DNA from: Prochlorococcus sp. AG-409-A10
Lineage (GTDB): Bacteria; Cyanobacteriota; Cyanobacteriia; PCC-6307; Cyanobiaceae
Length of the DNA stretch: 64,000 bases
NCBI GenBank assembly: GCA_003216175.1
Contig: QCJG01000001.1
Span: 268,753 to 332,752, forward strand
Reading direction: 5' to 3'
Below are positions 59,475 to 64,000 of the stretch, in pieces. A program made the translations under genes and the position numbers. Below the pieces are notes generated by a model, which did no database searches, had not been told where the DNA came from, and saw only the letters and a program-made list of their open reading frames with translations. Numbering within the stretch: position 1 is the stretch's first letter; each line of letters opens with the position of its first letter.

Positions 59475-60617
59475 TTGAATGAATTTACTCTTCCAGTTTG
59501 GGTAGTTGCTGCTGCAAAGTCTGCAACAAACATTCTTATTGGTAATAAATTCAAAGATACTGAGATAATTGATCTAACAAATCAAAAAGAATCAATTCAG
59601 GTCCCTGTCTGCTCTTCTGCATTACTTGATAATGGTAAGAGAGCTTTGGCAGTAAGTCATTGTCAGTCCGGATTGTCTCTTGACATAACAAGAGGAATAG
59701 AAATCTGGGCTTATGTTCAATTTAGTAAATCAAGTTTGCAAACTAAAAAGATTGTTGAAAATGGTTTTCCTAATTGGCTTGATTTCAAGGCCGGTTATGG
59801 AGTAGGTAAATTCAAATCATCAGGTCAGCCATGTATATCTAGGTTTGCGCGTGATTTGTTATGTACAAATCTTTACCCCCTCATACCGAAAGGCAGTTCA
59901 ATCAAAGTAGAAATTGTTTTACCTGATGGGAAGGATCGTGCTTTAAAGACAAGCAACGAAGCATTTGGAGTTGTAGATGGGTTGTCCCTCATTGGAACGC
60001 AGGCTGAGGTTCAAATTAGTGCTTCTCCTAATCAATTAAAAAACTGCAAGGAGAATTTGCAGGACATTTGCTCTAAATCAACATTTGATGGATTTTTGAC
60101 TTTTGTTATTGGTGAAAATGGAATGGATTTAGCCTTGAAATTTGGACTACCAGCTAATCAAATTATTAAAACGGGTAATTGGATAGGCCCTCTTCTTGTT
60201 GCTGCTGCAGAAAATGGTGTGAAAAAACTTTTATTATTTGGTTATCATGGAAAACTTGTAAAACTCTCTGGAGGTATTTTTCATACCCATCATCATCTCG
60301 CTGATGGAAGAATTGAAATTCTCACTTCACTTGCAGTTAAAGAAGGTATATCTTTTGAGTTGATTCAGTTAATAAGTAAATCAACGTCGGTGGAAAATGC
60401 TTTATTAACTCTTGAAGCACACAAACCAGAAGCGGTATCTTTGATTTGGGGCAGGATGGCCAAAGAAATTGAAATTAAAAGTTGTAGTTATGTGAATCGA
60501 TATTTGTCTTCATCGATGGAAATAGGATCTGTTTTATTTGATCGAAAAAGGCATATTCGTTGGGCTGGTTTTGATGGCGTGAACCAAATAAATTCTTTAG
60601 GGTTAATTCTTAAGTGA
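59475..60617 (+). CDS. cbiD: Cobalt-precorrin-5B C1-methyltransferase
   Basis: CbiD methylates C1 of the corrin ring in anaerobic-type cobalamin synthesis. The 380-aa protein has the SAM-related ATNILIG segment near the start, GYGVGKFKSSGQPCI, and LLLFGYHGKLVKLSGGIFHTHHHLADGR-type sequence near 255-280 (HTHHHLADGR). The start is a TTG at 59475 without Shine-Dalgarno, so it is uncertain by a few codons. Marine picocyanobacteria make pseudocobalamin; QueG (35.2 kb) would be one user in this window. guaA follows 69 nt later. Confidence 0.93.
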   Translation: MNEFTLPVWVVAAAKSATNILIGNKFKDTEIIDLTNQKESIQVPVCSSALLDNGKRALAVSHCQSGLSLDITRGIEIWAYVQFSKSSLQTKKIVENGFPNWLDFKAGYGVGKFKSSGQPCISRFARDLLCTNLYPLIPKGSSIKVEIVLPDGKDRALKTSNEAFGVVDGLSLIGTQAEVQISASPNQLKNCKENLQDICSKSTFDGFLTFVIGENGMDLALKFGLPANQIIKTGNWIGPLLVAAAENGVKKLLLFGYHGKLVKLSGGIFHTHHHLADGRIEILTSLAVKEGISFELIQLISKSTSVENALLTLEAHKPEAVSLIWGRMAKEIEIKSCSYVNRYLSSSMEIGSVLFDRKRHIRWAGFDGVNQINSLGLILK

Positions 60618-60686
60618 AAGGCACATTCCTATGCTCTTTATTAGTCTATTTGATAAGAATGTTTTATAAGGATTCATCAGGTTGAT

Positions 60687-62273
60687 ATGGCTTCAATGAT
60701 TTCAGAGGAAAAACGTAATCCAGCAATCGTAATTCTTGATTTTGGTTCTCAATATTCAGAATTAATTGCTCGAAGGATTAGAGAGACAGAGGTTTACTCA
60801 TTAGTTATGAGTTACACAACATCTGCAGATCAATTACGTTCTCTTAATCCTAAAGGGATAATTTTAAGCGGAGGACCTGGGTCTGTTTATGAAGAAGGCG
60901 CTCCTTATTGTGATCCAGAGATTTTTAAATTAGGTCTTCCTGTCCTAGGTGTTTGTTATGGAATGCAATTAATGGTTCATCAGTTAGGAGGATCAGTAAA
61001 ACCTGCTACTGGGAAAGCAGAATATGGAAAGGCTCCTTTAGAAGTTGATGATCCAACAGCTTTATTAACTAATGTTTTGAGTGGATCAACAATGTGGATG
61101 AGCCATGGGGATTCAGTTCAAGAATTACCTAAGGGATTTGTCAGATTAGCGCATACTTCTAATACGTCTGAAGCAGCTATTGCTTTGCATGAAAAGAGCT
61201 TTTATGGAGTGCAGTTTCATCCTGAAGTTGTTCATTCCACGCAGGGCATGGTTTTAATAAGAAATTTCGTATATCACATATGTGCATGTGAGCCAGATTG
61301 GACAACAAATCTATTCATAGATGAAGCTGTTTCTCAAGTACAAGAACAGGTAGGTGATAAAAAAGTTTTATTAGCTCTATCAGGTGGTGTTGATTCATCA
61401 ACTCTTGCATTTCTATTAAACAAGGCAATAGGACCTCAGTTGACGTGTATGTTTATTGATCAAGGTTTCATGAGAAAAGGTGAGCCAGAATTTTTAATGT
61501 CTTTTTTCGATGAAAAGTTTAAAATTAATGTTGAATACATCAATGCTAGAGAGAGATTTATTTCTAAATTAAAAGGAGTTACTGATCCTGAGCAAAAACG
61601 TAAAATTATAGGTAGAGAATTTATTAGGGTGTTTGAAGAGGAGAGTCTTCGATTAGGCCCTTTTGATTACTTGGCTCAAGGTACACTTTATCCAGATGTA
61701 ATAGAAAGTTCTGGAACAAATATTGATCCAAAAACTGGTGATCGAATAGCGGTTAAAATTAAAAGTCACCATAATGTAGGAGGTTTACCTAAAGATTTAC
61801 AGTTTAAATTGGTAGAGCCTTTGAGACGTTTATTTAAAGATGAAGTTAGAAAAGTTGGTAAATCATTGGGATTACCAGATGAGATTGTTAGAAGACATCC
61901 ATTTCCAGGTCCAGGACTGGCGATAAGAATTTTAGGAGAGGTTACTCATGAAAAACTAAATTGTTTAAGGGATGCAGATTTAATTGTAAGAGAGGAGGTG
62001 AATAATGCTGGTTTGTATAACGAGATTTGGCAGGCTTTTGCTGTCTTGTTGCCTGTTTATTCGGTTGGGGTAATGGGAGATCAAAGAACCTATGCATGGC
62101 CCATTGTTGTTCGTTGTGTCTCAAGTGAAGATGGAATGACTGCTGATTGGTCTCGTTTACCCTATGAAGTCCTAGAAAAAATTTCTAACAGGATAGTTAA
62201 TGAAGTTGAGGGAGTTAATAGAGTTGTTTTGGATATAACAAGCAAACCCCCAGGGACTATTGAGTGGGAATGA
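60687..62273 (+). CDS. guaA: GMP synthase (glutamine-hydrolysing)
   Basis: GuaA converts XMP to GMP. The 528-aa protein has the class I glutamine amidotransferase domain (about 1-205, nucleophile Cys90 in LGVCYGMQL, His/Glu in FHPEV), the PP-loop ATPase domain with LSGGVDSST, and the C-terminal dimerisation domain ending KPPGTIEWE. All active-site residues are present. It is the last purine gene in the window and is followed by a hairpin-rich noncoding region. Confidence 0.97.
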   Translation: MASMISEEKRNPAIVILDFGSQYSELIARRIRETEVYSLVMSYTTSADQLRSLNPKGIILSGGPGSVYEEGAPYCDPEIFKLGLPVLGVCYGMQLMVHQLGGSVKPATGKAEYGKAPLEVDDPTALLTNVLSGSTMWMSHGDSVQELPKGFVRLAHTSNTSEAAIALHEKSFYGVQFHPEVVHSTQGMVLIRNFVYHICACEPDWTTNLFIDEAVSQVQEQVGDKKVLLALSGGVDSSTLAFLLNKAIGPQLTCMFIDQGFMRKGEPEFLMSFFDEKFKINVEYINARERFISKLKGVTDPEQKRKIIGREFIRVFEEESLRLGPFDYLAQGTLYPDVIESSGTNIDPKTGDRIAVKIKSHHNVGGLPKDLQFKLVEPLRRLFKDEVRKVGKSLGLPDEIVRRHPFPGPGLAIRILGEVTHEKLNCLRDADLIVREEVNNAGLYNEIWQAFAVLLPVYSVGVMGDQRTYAWPIVVRCVSSEDGMTADWSRLPYEVLEKISNRIVNEVEGVNRVVLDITSKPPGTIEWE

Positions 62274-62310
62274 TTCGTCTACTAAAAGGTAGATATAGTC
62301 TAAAAAACAG

Positions 62311-62400
62311 GGTTTGTCACAAGTTCACATCCTGATATTAGTTGACGAAACAACAGGGGTTTAACCCCTTGTGTTTGTCACGGGTTTGTTTTGTGACCTT
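62311..62400 (+). other. Hairpin-rich noncoding stretch after guaA (possible terminator or small RNA)
   Basis: Within the 296-bp gap (62274-62569) the DNA contains AGGGG (62355-62359) pairing with CCCCT (62365-62369) across TTTAA, extendable by two pairs with a bulge. A GTCAC (62377-62381)/GTGAC (62393-62397) pair follows, and GTTTGTCAC occurs twice (62312-62320 and 62373-62381). No T-run directly follows the strong stem. A guaA terminator or a small RNA are both possible. No open frame is seen in the gap. Confidence 0.4.
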
Positions 62401-62569
62401 GTCAGCGTCTTCATGAAGAAATCGTAGAAAGGTATTTTCTCTTAAAGATTAAATATTTTTATTCTGTGGAAGTTGTCAATTCTCCTTTTTAGAAACCCAG
62501 AACTGATACATGCCTGCGAAGGTTGTGGGATGCTTCACTTCAAATTTTTCCAAGTTTTGTAAGTTGGTT

Positions 62570-64000
62570 TTATGAGGTTATGTCTCGATATTTTTTGTTC
62601 TTAGTAAGGGTTTTAATAGCGGGTTGCAGCATATCTTTGTAATTTTTCCATCCACCAATTGATTTTGAATTGATAGGGGAACGAACTTGAACACTACTTG
62701 CTGTTGAAACTGAGCGTGGATTTAGATGAGGTGATAGATATCCATCGTCCCACTTCCAACCTAACCAAGTGATTAAAGATTTAATTTCTTGATTGGGATT
62801 ACTGACTAATGAGTCGTAATTTAAATCATAGATTTTTGCTCTAAATCTCTTCTTATATTCAGTCATTACTTCTTCTTGATCTAAATAAACTCTGGCACAA
62901 TCAATTAAGGAAGATGAATATTCATTTCCCCTAGCAAAATATGTTCGGTGCATTGAAAGAATATTATCTAAAGGATTTCTAAAACAGTGAATAATTTTTG
63001 CATTAGGTATTTGCTTGGCAATGATGCCTGCATATTGATAGTTATATAACATTTTATTTGTTGTGATATTCATGTCAGTCTTATTATTTACTTTTTCCCA
63101 ATACAATTCGGCAAGATTTATTTCTTGTTTAGATTTCATATTCTCTAGGAATGATTCATGTAGAATATCAATTTCGCCTAGAGCATATAGATCATTATTC
63201 ATACTTAAAATCGACTCTATTAATGTTGAACCACTTCTAGGCATTCCTACAATAAAAATACTTTCAGAATTATTTACGTGTTCTTTTTTATTAATTTCTT
63301 TTTTATCAGATTCAATCAGTAATAATTCAGATTTTTTGATTAATAAACTATAGTTAGATGGATTAATATCAAGTTTTAATGTATTTGCCAATTTAAGGTA
63401 TCTAGAACTTTCTTTATAATTTTTCTCCTTATGAAGAATATTTGCTCTTGCGAAGTAAATATCAATTTGTTCTTTTTTAAATTTGTTATTTAAGATACTT
63501 TGAGAAAAGAGGTGATTTTGCCATATCTTATTTTTATCAGAATATTTAAGTAACGATAGTGAATAGTATGCTGTTGCAAAATCAGGATTTAGTTCAATTG
63601 CTTTCTTGAGAGAGATCTCTGCATCTTTGAATTTACCAATATTAATCAATATGCCTCCAAGATTGGAATGCGCTATTGCGTAATCAGGATCGAGTTGAAT
63701 TGCTTTGCGAGTGCAAACTTCTGCTTCTTGTAAGTTTTCAAGATCTTTTAATATGCTTCCAAGATTGGAATGAGTAATTGCAAGATTAGGGTTTATTTGA
63801 ATTGCTTTGCGGCATGATAATTCTGCTTCTTTTAATTTGCTAAGATCTCTCAATATGCTTCCCAGATTAAAATGAGCATCTGCTGAATTGGGATTCAGTT
63901 CAATTGCTTTGCGATGTGATAATTCTGCTTCTTTTAAGTTGCCAAGATCTCTTAATACATTTCCCAGATTAGAATATACTTCTGCGAAATCAGGTTTAAT
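62570..64000 (-). CDS. TPR-repeat sulfotransferase, 5' end beyond the window
   Basis: Reading the minus strand, the frame is open to the right edge, so the gene is partial. The visible part has at least four TPR units (34 residues each; KAIELNPNSADAHFNLGSIL, KAIQINPNLAITHSNLGSI and similar) and a C-terminal sulfotransferase domain (about 260 aa) with the PAPS-binding FIVGMPRSGSTLIESIL and the CFRNPLDNILSMHRTYFARG motif. The acceptor is unknown; surface polysaccharide or protein is likely by family analogy. The TTG at 63853 is not a start because TPR coding continues upstream of it. Confidence 0.88.
   Translation of the reverse strand: MKPDFAEVYSNLGNVLRDLGNLKEAELSHRKAIELNPNSADAHFNLGSILRDLSKLKEAELSCRKAIQINPNLAITHSNLGSILKDLENLQEAEVCTRKAIQLDPDYAIAHSNLGGILINIGKFKDAEISLKKAIELNPDFATAYYSLSLLKYSDKNKIWQNHLFSQSILNNKFKKEQIDIYFARANILHKEKNYKESSRYLKLANTLKLDINPSNYSLLIKKSELLLIESDKKEINKKEHVNNSESIFIVGMPRSGSTLIESILSMNNDLYALGEIDILHESFLENMKSKQEINLAELYWEKVNNKTDMNITTNKMLYNYQYAGIIAKQIPNAKIIHCFRNPLDNILSMHRTYFARGNEYSSSLIDCARVYLDQEEVMTEYKKRFRAKIYDLNYDSLVSNPNQEIKSLITWLGWKWDDGYLSPHLNPRSVSTASSVQVRSPINSKSIGGWKNYKDMLQPAIKTLTKNKKYRDITS
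63550..64000 (-). repeat. Exact-period 102-bp tandem repeats encoding TPR units
   Basis: The string AATTGCTTT recurs at 63596, 63698, 63800 and 63902, exactly 102 bp apart (34 codons). The units share long near-identical runs on the DNA level, such as TAATTCTGCTTCTTTTAA in two units. DNA-level similarity, beyond the protein motif, suggests recent duplication. The array continues past the window edge. Confidence 0.88.

Noticed and set aside
63550..64000. 102-bp repeats as a CRISPR array or mobile-element repeat
   Set aside because: They are in frame, encode TPR units of 34 residues and have no unique spacers.

Overview
The window is a 64 kb piece of a compact, AT-rich picocyanobacterial chromosome. 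Gene content and order (dnaN, hypothetical, purL, purF, second gyrA-type gene, TPR protein, queG, DUF502, nusB, ftsY, PP2C phosphatase, argH) match the origin-proximal region of Prochlorococcus. The low GC, small intergenic gaps, frequent TTG/GTG starts and poor Shine-Dalgarno sequences point the same way. A low-GC, possibly low-light (NATL-like) Prochlorococcus is my best guess; the strain assignment is inference. I see no tRNA, rRNA, CRISPR array, integrase or insertion sequence.

Layout. 0.1-12.6 kb: acnB, a CLC transporter, an O-antigen-ligase/IctB-type membrane protein coupled to purU, a FAD oxidoreductase, dnaK, aroE, a Tic20-like protein, rpsF and argG. 12.7-17.1 kb: three small cyanobacterial proteins, mraY, another small protein, and sucrose-phosphate synthase. 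17.2-25.6 kb: uvrA and recN (DNA repair), a UbiB/ABC1 kinase with a DUF1400 protein, and thrC. 25.56-25.93 kb: the only gap over 300 bp. It carries a cluster of DnaA-box-like sites, a perfect 24-bp palindrome and AT-rich DNA, and the plus strand changes from A-rich to T-rich across it, so it is the candidate chromosomal replication origin. 25.9-37.1 kb: dnaN, a PRC-barrel-like protein, purL, purF, gyrA/parC-like, TPR protein, queG and DUF502. 37.1-47.7 kb: nusB-ftsY, phosphatase, argH, a glycine-rich RRM protein with a structured leader and a strong terminator, dusA, msrB, grpE-dnaJ-tusA-like-rsgA, and ebfC. 47.7-54.5 kb: murB-murC, gap2, thiL, a lumenal cyclophilin, efp-accB. 54.5-62.3 kb: pdxA, an epimerase, small genes, HNH protein, aminotransferase, cbiD, guaA. 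62.3-64 kb: a 296-bp gap with hairpins, then a TPR-sulfotransferase gene that runs off the right edge.

The genes are mainly housekeeping: purine synthesis (purL, purF, purU, guaA), cell wall (mraY, murB, murC), arginine (argG, argH), protein folding (dnaK, grpE, dnaJ), replication and repair (dnaN, recN, uvrA, gyrA-like), and central carbon metabolism (acnB, gap2, sucrose synthesis). Functionally linked neighbours are often translationally coupled (ATGA overlaps: purU to the ligase-like gene, nusB-ftsY, efp-accB). The least explained parts are the origin region, the leader of the RNA-binding protein gene, the hairpins after guaA, the small membrane-protein pair at 12.7-13.15 kb, and the tandem-repeat sulfotransferase at the edge. 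I found no convincing new multi-gene defence or mobile system.
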